Origin: Lachnospiraceae bacterium
GTDB lineage: Bacteria; Bacillota; Clostridia; Lachnospirales; Lachnospiraceae
Direction of reading: 5' to 3'
Assembly (NCBI GenBank): GCA_017617545.1
Contig: JAFZVZ010000026.1
Location: forward strand, 1-64,000
Length of the DNA: 64,000 bases
In this document: piece after piece, positions 9,326-17,472 of the stretch
Layout: the number at the start of each line of letters is the position of its first letter
Numbering within the stretch: the first letter of the stretch is position 1
The notes under the pieces: model-generated
Told to the model about the DNA's origin: nothing
Seen by the model: only the letters and a program-made list of their open reading frames with translations
Databases searched by the model: none
Made by a program: the position numbers and the translations under genes

Positions 9326-9457
9326 GCGTCTATCAGTCTCCTTTTTCTCTATATCACCGCGCCCTTCCGGCGCGATGAGCACATTTTTCCACTATCTTGC
9401 ATATTATATCATAGTTTGTCAACAAAAGTAAAAGGTTTCTTTCGGAAAATAAGACGG

Positions 9458-9486
9458 TTGCCGAAACCGGGGTTATTTGCTATACT
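9458..9486 (+). promoter_or_regulatory. Sigma-A type promoter of the GH30 gene
   Basis: TTGCCG (9458-9463), a 17-base spacer and TATACT (9481-9486) fit a housekeeping promoter. The predicted start near 9492 gives a 95-nt 5' UTR for the GH30 lipoprotein gene. Confidence 0.6.
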
Positions 9487-9502
9487 GCATGTGATCAAAA
9501 AA

Positions 9503-9564
9503 CGCACCGCCGATCGCCCATTGATCGGCGTAGGAAATCCGGTCCTTACCGGAAACGCGGTGCG
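9503..9564 (+). ncRNA. Predicted three-way-junction RNA in the GH30 5' UTR
   Basis: Three perfect stems nest in 62 nt. CGCACCGC (9503-9510) pairs with GCGGTGCG (9557-9564). Inside it are CGATC/GATCG (9511-9515 with 9523-9527) and TCCGGT/ACCGGA (9538-9543 with 9548-9553). The joining strands are purine-rich (GCGTAGGAAA and AAC). The element starts about 10 nt after the predicted transcript start and ends 22 nt before the GH30 ATG, where a riboswitch-like regulator would sit. It matches no class I know. Confidence 0.4.
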
Positions 9565-9586
9565 ATATGCGCGAAAGGAACATCCT

Positions 9587-11134
9587 ATGAATTCATCTCT
9601 CACGAAACACTGCCCGTCGCGGATCACCCCCGGCAGATACCTTGCGGTTCTCTGCCTCGCGATCCTTGCCGTAATTATTCTCACGGCTTGCAACGGAAAT
9701 AATACCACTCCCGCGGAGCCGACCGTGACTCCCACGGAAACCCCGTCGCCCACGCCCGCCGGCCCGGTGATCGACCCCGACGCCCGCCAGCTGAGCCTGG
9801 ACCTTGACGGCACGCACCAGACGATCGACGGCTTCGGCGCAGGCTTCACGTGGTACGCCGACATGATCTTCCAGAGACAGCATTATGAAGAGATCTTCGA
9901 CCTCCTCTTCAAGGATGCCGGATTCACGATCCTCCGCTTCAAAAACGAGTACGGCTACAGCACATTTAACGCTTCCGCTCTCACGAACAAGCGCTACTAC
10001 GACGCAGCGAAGAAACGCGCTGCCGAGCGCGGCGAGGACGTCACCGTTTTGTATTCCAGCTGGTCGCCCACGGCCGATCTGAAGAGCAACAACTCGATCA
10101 ACGGCTACGGAACCTTGAAGAAGGACGAGAACGGCCAGTACTGCTACGACGAGTTCGCTGCCTGGTGGAAGGAAGCCGTCGATGCTTATCGCAACGCAGG
10201 CATCGCCGTGGATTACGTGAGTATTCAAAACGAGTGCGATTTCCAGGCAAGCTATGACGGCTGCGAGTTCGCTCCCGAGGAAAATGACAACCTCGCTTCG
10301 TACGCGAAGGCGTTCCTCGCGACCTACCGTCTCTTCCGCGACTCCTACGGCGAGGATACGCCTCAGATGGTCGCTCCCGAGACGATGACCGTAGCTCCGA
10401 CCGATCTGCGCGCCTACCTGCGCAACATCATCGCGGAGGAGCCGGACAGCGTCAGCGTCATCGGTCACCACCTCTACTTAGGCGGCGAATCCTCCGATGA
10501 CCCGAACTCCTGCAACTACGATTCGTTCCTCATGAACTTCCGCGGTGTCACCTCCCTCGCGAAGGATTACGGTGCCCGCAAATGGCAGACCGAGTTCTAC
10601 CGCGGCACCGCCCTCGAGACGGCCAACGTCATCAACAACTCGCTGATCCACGAAAACCTCAACGCCTACATCTTCTGGGGCGGCGTATGGACCGGCAGCG
10701 CGCTGGACGGCATCGACTGCGGCAGCCTGATCATCTGCGGCACGCGGTTCAAGGACGGCGCTTCCGAGAAGGGCTACATGGTGACCGGCGACTACTACGC
10801 GATGCGCCATTTTTCGGAGTTCATCCGCCCCGGTTACATCCGCATCGACGCCAACCTCACTCCCGCCGCGGGCGTTCGCCTGAGCGGCTACAAGAGCCCC
10901 GACGGCTCGAAGGTTGTCCTCGTTCTTCTCAACAACAACGCGGAGGCAGCAAAGGTACAGCTCCCGCTCGACAACTATGAGATCACGGGCTCGAAGTGCT
11001 TCCAGTCCGTATTTACCGAAGGCTACACCGCCGATATGCTCTACCGCGACCTCGGCGCCCTCAATAACGACCGCCTGCTCGAGCTGCCCGGCGAGAGCGT
11101 GACGACGATCGTTCTCGAAGGGAAAACAAAGTAA
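9587..11134 (+). CDS. GH30 glycoside hydrolase lipoprotein (xylanase/glucosidase type)
   Basis: A 515-residue exported enzyme. A lipoprotein signal (lipobox LTAC, Cys near residue 34) is followed by a Thr/Pro linker, then a (beta/alpha)8 catalytic domain beginning QTIDGFGAGFTWY. The likely acid/base is Glu in VSIQNECD and the nucleophile Glu in KWQTEFYRG, the usual GH30/clan A positions. The C terminus is the family's beta side-domain (GVRLSGYKSPDGSKVVLVLLNNN). Family members cleave glucuronoxylan, other xylans or beta-glucosides; the exact substrate is not readable here. Start ATG 9587 has AAAGGA eight bases upstream. It is one of few plus-strand genes, has its own promoter and terminator, and is flanked by SGNH esterases, which suggests hemicellulose use. 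Confidence 0.85.
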   Translation: MNSSLTKHCPSRITPGRYLAVLCLAILAVIILTACNGNNTTPAEPTVTPTETPSPTPAGPVIDPDARQLSLDLDGTHQTIDGFGAGFTWYADMIFQRQHYEEIFDLLFKDAGFTILRFKNEYGYSTFNASALTNKRYYDAAKKRAAERGEDVTVLYSSWSPTADLKSNNSINGYGTLKKDENGQYCYDEFAAWWKEAVDAYRNAGIAVDYVSIQNECDFQASYDGCEFAPEENDNLASYAKAFLATYRLFRDSYGEDTPQMVAPETMTVAPTDLRAYLRNIIAEEPDSVSVIGHHLYLGGESSDDPNSCNYDSFLMNFRGVTSLAKDYGARKWQTEFYRGTALETANVINNSLIHENLNAYIFWGGVWTGSALDGIDCGSLIICGTRFKDGASEKGYMVTGDYYAMRHFSEFIRPGYIRIDANLTPAAGVRLSGYKSPDGSKVVLVLLNNNAEAAKVQLPLDNYEITGSKCFQSVFTEGYTADMLYRDLGALNNDRLLELPGESVTTIVLEGKTK

Positions 11135-11169
11135 GAAACCAAGCAAAAGTAATCAGTCCCCACGGACAT

Positions 11170-11203
11170 AAAAAAGCCGCTGCAGTTGTTGCAGCGGCTT
11201 TTT
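11170..11203. terminator. Bidirectional terminator between GH30 and the AAA+ gene
   Basis: GCCGCTGCA (11176-11184) pairs with TGCAGCGGC (11190-11198). It has A-run on the left and T-run on the right, so it can end both the plus-strand GH30 transcript and the converging minus-strand AAA+ transcript. Confidence 0.9.
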
Positions 11204-11213
11204 CTTAACGGGT

Positions 11214-13211
11214 TCAGGCCGTGAACCCGATGATCCGTTTCGGTTCATCGTTACTGTCCTCCCCGTTTTTCTTAGCAGAAGAAGGATCGAGCTGTGCCGA
11301 CGGAAGCGTGAAATCCTCTTCCTGCAGCACGAAGTCCGGCTTGGGATTTTCCTTCCCGATGGCGAAAACTCGCGCCGCGTATCCGAGGATCGCATTATCC
11401 ACGAGATTCCGGCAGAAGCGGCCGTTCCCGCTGTCTTCCTTCGCTCTCGCCTCCTCGCAGAGCGACAGCGCAACCTTTCTTGCCTTCCACGAGGTGCGGA
11501 AGCCTCGCTTCTCGACCTCGAGGTTGACGATCTGCAGCATCTCCTCAGCGGAGTAGTCGGGAAACGCGACCTCGAACGGCACCCGGGATCGAAGGCCGGG
11601 GTTCCTCTTGAAGAACTCCTTCATCTTGTCCGGATACCCCGCGAACACCACGATCGTCCTGTCACGGCGGTTCTCCATCTCCTGGACGATGGTGCTGATC
11701 GCCTCGTCACCGTAGGCACTCTTATACCCGTCCACCAGCGAGTACGCCTCATCGATGAACAGAAGCTTTCCCTCAGCATGCCGGAACACCTCTCTCACCT
11801 TGACCGCGGTCTCCCCGAGGTACTGCCCGACCAGACCCGCGCGACCGACTTCGATCATCTCTGCGGAAGGAAGCAACCCGTACTCGTGGAAAATGCCCGC
11901 GACGATGCGCGCCACCGTCGTCTTGGCCGTTCCCGGGTTGCCGACGAACGACATGTTCAACGTGAGCGACAACGGCTTCCTGTCCATCTCCCTGAAAGCC
12001 TTCTGCATGCGGGCAAATGCGGTGATCCGCTTCACCTGGTTCTTCACCTCGGCAAGGCCGATCAGTTCCTCAAGCTGTTCCGCGGAACTTCTGTCCGTTT
12101 CCTGCCCTGCGGCCTGTCCCTGTCCGGAGACCTGCTCCTTTTGGAAGGAAAAGCCGTACCGGTCGTGCAGCACGTACTCGATCTCGCTGATGCTTTTCCG
12201 CCCGAGATTGCGGACTTTGCGCAAATCCTCGAAGTTCATCAGCTGCAGCTGCTCAACCGTGTTGATCCCCGCCCTCTTCAGGCCGTTGTACGAGCGAACG
12301 CTCAGATCAAGCTCCTCGATCGGAGTTCCCGCGTTTTCGCCTGCGTCATCATCGGGAGCGTCCTCGTCCGTCAGATCGTCGGCCACTTCCCCAAAGTTGA
12401 ATTCGAGATCCTCGCCGCTCAGCGAATCAAACAATTCGTCGTAAAAGGCCTCATCGTCGTCGGCGTCCTCCTGCGCATCGTTCTTCGGATTATTTTCCTC
12501 AGGCCAATGCTTGTGGACGAAATTGCAGAGAAACAGCTTCGCACTGCCCTTCATGTACCGGCCGCTCAGACGCTCCGCGCGGACCCCTCCCTCCGCATCC
12601 GACTTCGTGATCTCACAAATTCTCGTACACGGAAAGATCATGGTGATCTCGATCGCTGCCTGAAATGACATCTTCTCCGGGAAGCTGAGCAGTACCGTTC
12701 CGCACCGGGAGTCCTCGCTCCCGCCGCCACCTGTCGCGGAGATCTGAACGATCATCCCCTCCTCCTTCATCATCTCAAAGAAACGGCGGATATAATGCTC
12801 CCTGAGCAGGCAGTCCACGCAGTCGGTGCACTGCGTACACGCGACATACTCGCTCTCCGGATCGGCAGTCACAGCTTTGAGCTGGTACACAACACGGTTT
12901 TCGCCGAAGATGTCCTGCATCTGCGGATACATCCGCCCGCCGGTCAGTTTGCTTTCCGCGAAGATCCAGTTCACATCGCTCTCCGACACCGCGGTTGCCC
13001 CCGGGGACGTAAAGAAATGCGCACACATCGCATCAGCCAGGGAGAACTGAACCCCGAGAAATTCGCCCTCGGGAAGCGCGAGTGCCGCGTGCAGCAGCCG
13101 GTCGCACGTGGTTTCAATATGATCCCCGATCCAATCGTCCTCGCAGCCGGAGCCGTTCAGAACCAGCACGTTAGACAGATTGCCTGCAGCATATCTGCTA
13201 TATTCTTTCAT
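11214..13211 (-). CDS. CbbX/SpoVK-type AAA+ ATPase with an RNAP-alpha-CTD-like domain
   Basis: A 665-residue multidomain protein. Residues 1-230 are unrecognised and include a Cys cluster, [10 protein letters not shown], at 125-134 that could bind metal. An acidic linker (about 245-293) follows. Residues 296-350 ([18 protein letters not shown] ... [14 protein letters not shown]) closely resemble the C-terminal domain of RNA polymerase alpha, a helix-hairpin-helix DNA- and protein-binding fold. Residues 380-650 are a CbbX/SpoVK-type AAA+ domain with Walker A GNPGTAKT, Walker B LLFIDEAY and the pore-loop region [16 protein letters not shown] 13211 is chosen (GAGG six bases upstream) over a TTG at 13259. 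The alpha-CTD module suggests a link to transcription or DNA; the function is unknown. Confidence 0.8.
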   Translation of the reverse strand: MKEYSRYAAGNLSNVLVLNGSGCEDDWIGDHIETTCDRLLHAALALPEGEFLGVQFSLADAMCAHFFTSPGATAVSESDVNWIFAESKLTGGRMYPQMQDIFGENRVVYQLKAVTADPESEYVACTQCTDCVDCLLREHYIRRFFEMMKEEGMIVQISATGGGGSEDSRCGTVLLSFPEKMSFQAAIEITMIFPCTRICEITKSDAEGGVRAERLSGRYMKGSAKLFLCNFVHKHWPEENNPKNDAQEDADDDEAFYDELFDSLSGEDLEFNFGEVADDLTDEDAPDDDAGENAGTPIEELDLSVRSYNGLKRAGINTVEQLQLMNFEDLRKVRNLGRKSISEIEYVLHDRYGFSFQKEQVSGQGQAAGQETDRSSAEQLEELIGLAEVKNQVKRITAFARMQKAFREMDRKPLSLTLNMSFVGNPGTAKTTVARIVAGIFHEYGLLPSAEMIEVGRAGLVGQYLGETAVKVREVFRHAEGKLLFIDEAYSLVDGYKSAYGDEAISTIVQEMENRRDRTIVVFAGYPDKMKEFFKRNPGLRSRVPFEVAFPDYSAEEMLQIVNLEVEKRGFRTSWKARKVALSLCEEARAKEDSGNGRFCRNLVDNAILGYAARVFAIGKENPKPDFVLQEEDFTLPSAQLDPSSAKKNGEDSNDEPKRIIGFTA

Positions 13212-13387
13212 AAAGCGCCTCACTTTCCGGATCCTTCGAAGGATCCTTTGATCAACCAAAAGAAACAGTTACGTACAGCAGAGACGCACAACACAGAGGA
13301 CTATTCCCTGGTCCGCTCATCTCATCGCGCGACTTCGCCGGTCGGCCGTCCACCGTATTGTGCTGCGATTGTCAAGGTGCGTAGGCA
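13212..13387 (-). other. Spacer between candidate RNA and AAA+ gene
   Basis: About 175 bases. It contains a TTGACA word near 13373 without a good -10 partner, and the palindrome annotated separately. No coding potential seen. Confidence 0.3.
13229..13246. promoter_or_regulatory. 18-bp perfect palindrome upstream of the AAA+ gene
   Basis: GGATCCTTCGAAGGATCC is fully self-complementary and lies 18 bases before the AAA+ ATG, overlapping its leader. It could be an operator or an RNA hairpin close to the ribosome-binding site. Confidence 0.35.
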
Positions 13388-13583
13388 ACAAAAAAAGAGC
13401 CATTGTCAGGAATTTGGTAAGAAGGCATAGTACACCCTTGGTGCACATGTCTGTCTCCTTTCCAAGTTCCCTCTAATGGCTCTAGAAGCCTACGTTATAA
13501 GCGCATTATTACTCTCGCTTTCTCCTTAAACACTCTGAATGACTGTTTCACATATTCAATTGTGAGGCGCTGTTCATCAGCGT
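13388..13583 (-). ncRNA. Candidate small RNA or attenuator leader with own promoter and terminator
   Basis: On the minus strand, TTGCAT (13613-13618), a 17-base spacer and TATAAT (13590-13595) predict a start near 13583. The transcript opens with a hairpin built on CGCTG/CAGCG, has an A/G-rich middle, and ends in a long imperfect hairpin: AGAGCCATT (13475-13483) with AATGGCTCT (13396-13404), then GGAACTTGG with CCAAATTCC, then GTGCACC/GGTGTAC at the tip. A run of seven T follows. GTAGGC/GCCTAC can extend the base of the stem. It ends 177 nt before the AAA+ ATG, so it is either a 190-nt independent RNA or an attenuator. No 6S, T-box or SRP signature was recognised. Confidence 0.45.
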
Positions 13584-13666
13584 GAGGCAATTATAACTCA
13601 CATTTTCCGTAAATGCAAGTGTTTTTGTAAATATTTTTTACCATCGTGCAGAGGTATCATATAAAG

Positions 13667-14608
13667 TCAGGTCCACTCTTCGATTCCCTTGTTTTCAGGT
13701 TCTCCGATAATGCGGTTCAGCCATTTGTTGTAAATGAGCCAATGTTTATGGTTGTTTGCCGTGACAATTTTGTTATACTCGCTCCAGATCGGACCGTTGA
13801 GCACATTCCCCAGTTCATTGTTTCCCGGGTTAGCATATACGGCGAGACTAAAGCATGTCCGATCTTCTTTTTCCTTGTTCACACAGATCTGATGATCCAT
13901 CGCGGGATATGTGTACCCTTCCAAAAAACCTTCCGCGACATATCTATCCGGCCGACAGGTCATATCATCTCGGAAGTATAACTTCCGTAAAGCTGAATCT
14001 TCCGGCAATTGATCAGCGGAAAGGATCCTCAGCACGGCATGCAATCCCCTGTCATCCGTAAGGGTGTACGTTTTTCCGCGCGGGTCCGGATCGTCGAACA
14101 AACCACCGTCGTCTTTACAGTTAAACAACACACGTATTTTTGTGACATCGTGATACGGGTGAGCTACCTCCCACATCGGGCAGATCACATCCTCCGGAAT
14201 AGGCTCTCCCGGATCAAACAACTCAAGCGGAATACCGATCCCGTCAATCATCCGAAAGACTTGTTCCTTCTCCTCTTCCGTGATATCCGGACACTCACTG
14301 AGCACCGGGAAAGCCGCCCTGGTGTAATATATTCGGTTTTTCGAAGACGAATGATCCGGGATGACCCCGTTTTTCCAATCATCAAACTCCCTCACGAGTC
14401 CTTCGTAGTCCACTGAATTAAAAAGCAATCCGTTTCTTTCCAGTATTTTTTCGAAACAGTCTTTCATCACCCGACCGATGAGATCCCTGAGACCCTCATC
14501 TCGGCTCATAATGCCTTCGTTGTACGCCTTCGAAATATTCTGAATTCTCTCCTTCCCCGTGGTGATCGCAGTTATAACCGTTTCATCAGGCATTCTCTCA
14601 TAATCCAT
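13667..14608 (-). CDS. Unknown protein, tandem paralogue A
   Basis: A 313-residue soluble, acidic protein with no signal peptide or membrane segment. I do not recognise the family. It is clearly related to the next gene upstream (14657-15643). Both share an N-terminal helical part ending in a long Arg/Lys-rich helix, the phrase DITEEEK/DITAEEK followed by MIDG/LIDGM, a NCKDDGGLFD / ECADDGGFFD segment, the strongly conserved LTDDRGLHAVLR core, and VAEG(F/Y)(L/I)EGYT near the C terminus. ATG 14608 is chosen because GGAGGGG lies six bases upstream; an ATG at 14623 is also in frame. The conserved polar core suggests an enzyme or binding fold, but no catalytic motif is evident. Confidence 0.65.
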   Translation of the reverse strand: MDYERMPDETVITAITTGKERIQNISKAYNEGIMSRDEGLRDLIGRVMKDCFEKILERNGLLFNSVDYEGLVREFDDWKNGVIPDHSSSKNRIYYTRAAFPVLSECPDITEEEKEQVFRMIDGIGIPLELFDPGEPIPEDVICPMWEVAHPYHDVTKIRVLFNCKDDGGLFDDPDPRGKTYTLTDDRGLHAVLRILSADQLPEDSALRKLYFRDDMTCRPDRYVAEGFLEGYTYPAMDHQICVNKEKEDRTCFSLAVYANPGNNELGNVLNGPIWSEYNKIVTANNHKHWLIYNKWLNRIIGEPENKGIEEWT

Positions 14609-14656
14609 GTGCAACCCCTCCATTTTCCGTAGCTTTTGACCCGGGCTTTCCTATGT

Positions 14657-15643
14657 TCACTCCTTCTGCAGCCAGACCATTTTCCCATCGGGAATGCCCA
14701 GCAACCGGCTCACCCACTTGAAGCATGCCGTTTCAAACCGGCGGATGTGCCGCCCCACCCACATACGGTATTTTTTCCACAGCCGGTTTTGATAGTGCCA
14801 CTGATTTAACTCGCTGTCGCTGATCGTGAAGTAGAACAGCATTCGGTTCCTTCCCGTGATCTCAACATAGATCAGATGCTTCATCGACGGTTCGGTGTAG
14901 CCCTCTATGTACCCTTCCGCGACATATTCCACCGTATCGTAGCCCTTGGTGCCGCGAAACTTCTTGGCTTTCACGTAGAAATCTTCATCCACTTCCTCCG
15001 GCGACAGCACACGCAATACCGCATGCAGCCCGCGGTCATCCGTGAGTTTGAATGTTGACCCGTACGCGTTGGCACTGTCGAAGAAGCCGCCGTCATCCGC
15101 GCATTCAAACATGACAATTAGATCACGGTTACCCAGATACGAGGCCGCCTGCGCTTTGTGAGGCACGACCGCCCCATCCGGCACGGGGTCCTCCGGCTCA
15201 AACATGTCCGGCGGAAAATCCATTCCGTCGATCAGCTGAAACATGTGTGCCTTTTCCTCAGCCGTGATATCAAGGCTCTCCTCATATATCGGAAAATAGT
15301 CCCTGCTAAAATAGACCTCGCAGTTTTTCCTCGACGCGGGATCAATCGCTCCGTCCTCTTTCCAGCTTCGGAACTCCTCCTGAAATCCATCGTAATCATT
15401 CACCCGAAATCGAAGCCCGTGCATCATCATGAACCGGTAATATTTTTCGTAATACACTGAGTTTTTGAGGTGGGACACTGCTTCTCTGTACGTGATCAAC
15501 CCTTCGTCATAAACCTGCAGCAGTTCCTCGATTTTTTCGTTCGCATCCGCAACAGCCTGCGCAACCTCTTCGTCAGAAATTCTTCTGTACTCCCGGTCCC
15601 CGGAATCCAGCCAGACCAGAAAAGCCTCACATAAGTCTTCCAT
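14657..15643 (-). CDS. Unknown protein, tandem paralogue B
   Basis: A 328-residue paralogue of the preceding protein, 48 bases upstream on the same strand, so the pair is probably co-transcribed. It keeps the DITAEEKAHMFQLIDGM, ECADDGGFFD, LTDDRGLHAVLRVLSP and YVAEGYIEGYTEPSMKHLIYVEI blocks. It has a more basic, aromatic C terminus (WKKYRMWVGRHIRRFE) that could contact membrane or nucleic acid. ATG 15643 has GAGG eight bases upstream; the open frame extends to 15685. No known domain recognised. The tandem copies have diverged widely outside the conserved blocks, so the duplication is not recent. Confidence 0.65.
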   Translation of the reverse strand: MEDLCEAFLVWLDSGDREYRRISDEEVAQAVADANEKIEELLQVYDEGLITYREAVSHLKNSVYYEKYYRFMMMHGLRFRVNDYDGFQEEFRSWKEDGAIDPASRKNCEVYFSRDYFPIYEESLDITAEEKAHMFQLIDGMDFPPDMFEPEDPVPDGAVVPHKAQAASYLGNRDLIVMFECADDGGFFDSANAYGSTFKLTDDRGLHAVLRVLSPEEVDEDFYVKAKKFRGTKGYDTVEYVAEGYIEGYTEPSMKHLIYVEITGRNRMLFYFTISDSELNQWHYQNRLWKKYRMWVGRHIRRFETACFKWVSRLLGIPDGKMVWLQKE

Positions 15644-15685
15644 AGGCAATACCTCACTGTCTATGCAACAACCGCACTGATACAA

Positions 15686-15720
15686 TTAGGGAAACGCCGA
15701 CGGAATCAGCGTTTCCCTAA
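15686..15720 (-). terminator. Inverted repeat after the SGNH lipoprotein gene
   Basis: TTAGGGAAACGC (15686-15697) and GCGTTTCCCTAA (15709-15720) form a perfect 12-bp stem just past the stop codon at 15726. There is no strong T-run, so termination would be weak or the hairpin may protect the 3' end. Confidence 0.5.
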
Positions 15721-15725
15721 ACTCA

Positions 15726-17078
15726 TTACTTACCGATACCTACTGCCAGGATTGTGAATTCCTTGTCCTCGCTGCCCGCGGCCATGCGGATCTCAAGCGT
15801 GTGCTCCGCGACTTCGTCCTCGTTGAGCACGACAAGCGTGTAAGGGTTGTTCCAGCCGCCGGCTTCCTTGCCGTTCACGGTCTTCACAACCTCACCGTCC
15901 ACGAGGATCGTGGCCTCACCGAAGTTGCTCTCCGTCGTCTTCTTGTACGCGATCAGGATAGAGCGGCATTCCGCCTTCAGGGTGAACGCCTCGTTTCCGT
16001 CCGCCGCGCCGTGCTTCCAGTTCTCCGGGAAGCACACAAGACCTTTCTCAAAGCTGGTGGCGAACACGTTCGTGTCCGTGCTCTTGAAGCTGCCCGCCGT
16101 CAGCGTCACGCCCTCGGTGTCCGCGCCGACCATCACGACGTTGTCAAACGCGTCGCTCAGCAGCGGTTCCACCGGCACCGCGATCGCGCCATCCGCGTCC
16201 TGCTCCGCAATCGTGCGCATCAGGTACATTAAGGAGTCTCTCATGATCTTGTGACCGTAGTTGGTCGGGTGATACTCGTCCGCAAAATACTTCGTGTTCG
16301 TGACGGACCCGTCCTCCAGTCTCGGCACGACAGCATCCTTCACGCTGACCATCGGAAGTCCGTAGTATTCGCCGATCGGCTTCAGGCGATCCTGCAGGTT
16401 CCAGCGGGATTTGAACACGCTGAAGAGCAGAACCACGGCTGGATCATTGTCCGCCATGAGCGCGCGGCGCACGATGCCCTCGAACGTCTGTCCGTTCGTC
16501 GGGTCGTCACCGTCGTTGACGGAAAATTCAACGATCAGCAGGTCGGGCTTGTGTCCCTCATTTTTCGCGATCACATCGCGCTCGTAGCGGATGATGCCGA
16601 GCGTCGAAGGCGTGCCCGAAAGGCCCGCGTTGATGAAATGCACGTTGTTGCCGCCGTCCTTGCCGAACTCCTTGGCAAACGCGGTGTAGAACGAGTACGC
16701 GTAGCAGTTGATGTACAGCTGCGCGCCTGCGCCCTCGGTGATGGAACCGCCGATGGTCGCGATGTACACGTCCTCACCGCTCTGCGCCTTCTCGATGACG
16801 CGCTTCAGGCGTGCGTTGTTGCCGTCGCTCATCAGCGAATCGGCGATCATGTTGTTGTACCAGATATCCTGCTCCGTAAGGCCCTCCGTCGGTGTGGGCG
16901 TCGCAGGCTCCTCCGTCGGGGTCGCGCTCGGCTCGGCAGGTGCCTCGGTAGCCGTGGGCTCCGCAGCCTTCGTCGGCTCGGTCGACCCGTTCGTGTCCTT
17001 GCCGCACGCGGTCAACGCAAGCACGAGGAGCGCCAGCGCAAGAAGCGCGCAGAAACGATTGCGTAGTGATCTGTTCAT
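15726..17078 (-). CDS. SGNH hydrolase lipoprotein
   Basis: A 450-residue exported esterase-like protein. A lipobox (ALTACGK) is followed by a Thr/Pro/Glu linker of about 45 residues, then an SGNH domain with block I ATIGGSITEGAGAQ, Gly block NAGLSGTPSTLG, Asn block EFSVNDGDD and the Asp-His block DEYHPTNYGH. A beta-sandwich-like C-terminal region follows (about residues 320-450). It is a paralogue of the 7622-9325 protein, sharing RWNLQDRL and PMVSVKDAV. GGAGG lies upstream of the ATG at 17078. Extracellular deacetylation of xylan or other glycans is the likely job, fitting the nearby GH30 lipoprotein; substrate not proven. It precedes the unknown tandem pair on the same strand. Confidence 0.8.
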   Translation of the reverse strand: MNRSLRNRFCALLALALLVLALTACGKDTNGSTEPTKAAEPTATEAPAEPSATPTEEPATPTPTEGLTEQDIWYNNMIADSLMSDGNNARLKRVIEKAQSGEDVYIATIGGSITEGAGAQLYINCYAYSFYTAFAKEFGKDGGNNVHFINAGLSGTPSTLGIIRYERDVIAKNEGHKPDLLIVEFSVNDGDDPTNGQTFEGIVRRALMADNDPAVVLLFSVFKSRWNLQDRLKPIGEYYGLPMVSVKDAVVPRLEDGSVTNTKYFADEYHPTNYGHKIMRDSLMYLMRTIAEQDADGAIAVPVEPLLSDAFDNVVMVGADTEGVTLTAGSFKSTDTNVFATSFEKGLVCFPENWKHGAADGNEAFTLKAECRSILIAYKKTTESNFGEATILVDGEVVKTVNGKEAGGWNNPYTLVVLNEDEVAEHTLEIRMAAGSEDKEFTILAVGIGK

Positions 17079-17157
17079 AGTGTAATTATCCTCCTTGACC
17101 GGTTCCCCGGTTCTTATTTTGAAACGCTTACGTCGCTTTATTCATCGGAAAATGACT

Positions 17158-17472
17158 TCACGGGACGAAGCGCATCAGAAGCATCATTGCGAACGCTCCG
17201 GCGCACGCGCCGAGCGACACCGTTACCAGTCCGCGTCCGCGGTACGCGAGAAGCATCGCGACGCACAATCCGCAGGAGCAGACCGCGATCGACGAGGTTG
17301 CGAACCACGCCGCGGGGACCGTCATCGCCGTCAGCACGGCGTACGGCACATAGTACAGAAACGACCGCACGAAGCGGTTCTTCACCTTCCGGCGGAACGC
17401 CGTGAACGGCACGGCGCGAACAATGTATGCGACCGCCATCATCACGATGGCATAGACGAAGAAGTTACGCAT
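17158..17472 (-). CDS. azlD: AzlD-type branched-chain amino acid exporter subunit
   Basis: A 104-residue protein of four hydrophobic segments with the AzlD signature region RAVPFTAFRRK. Together with AzlC it forms an inner-membrane exporter of branched-chain amino acids and analogues. ATG 17472 has GGAGG eight bases upstream and overlaps the azlC stop by eight bases, so translation is probably coupled. A GTG at 17481 is also in frame. Confidence 0.85.
   Translation of the reverse strand: MRNFFVYAIVMMAVAYIVRAVPFTAFRRKVKNRFVRSFLYYVPYAVLTAMTVPAAWFATSSIAVCSCGLCVAMLLAYRGRGLVTVSLGACAGAFAMMLLMRFVP

Noticed and set aside
9503-9564. Hammerhead or other self-cleaving ribozyme in the GH30 leader.
   Set aside because: The CUGAUGA catalytic core is absent, although the three-way shape is similar.
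7697-11134. A 1145-codon plus-strand open frame spanning the SGNH gene and GH30.
   Set aside because: Its first 630 codons are the antisense of the SGNH hydrolase gene and have Arg/His/Val-rich shadow composition. The signal peptide, ribosome-binding site and promoter place the GH30 start at 9587.
13388-13583. 6S RNA or T-box leader.
   Set aside because: The 5' and 3' ends do not pair as in 6S. A partial AAGGGUG string is not a full T-box motif and the downstream gene is not an amino-acid gene.
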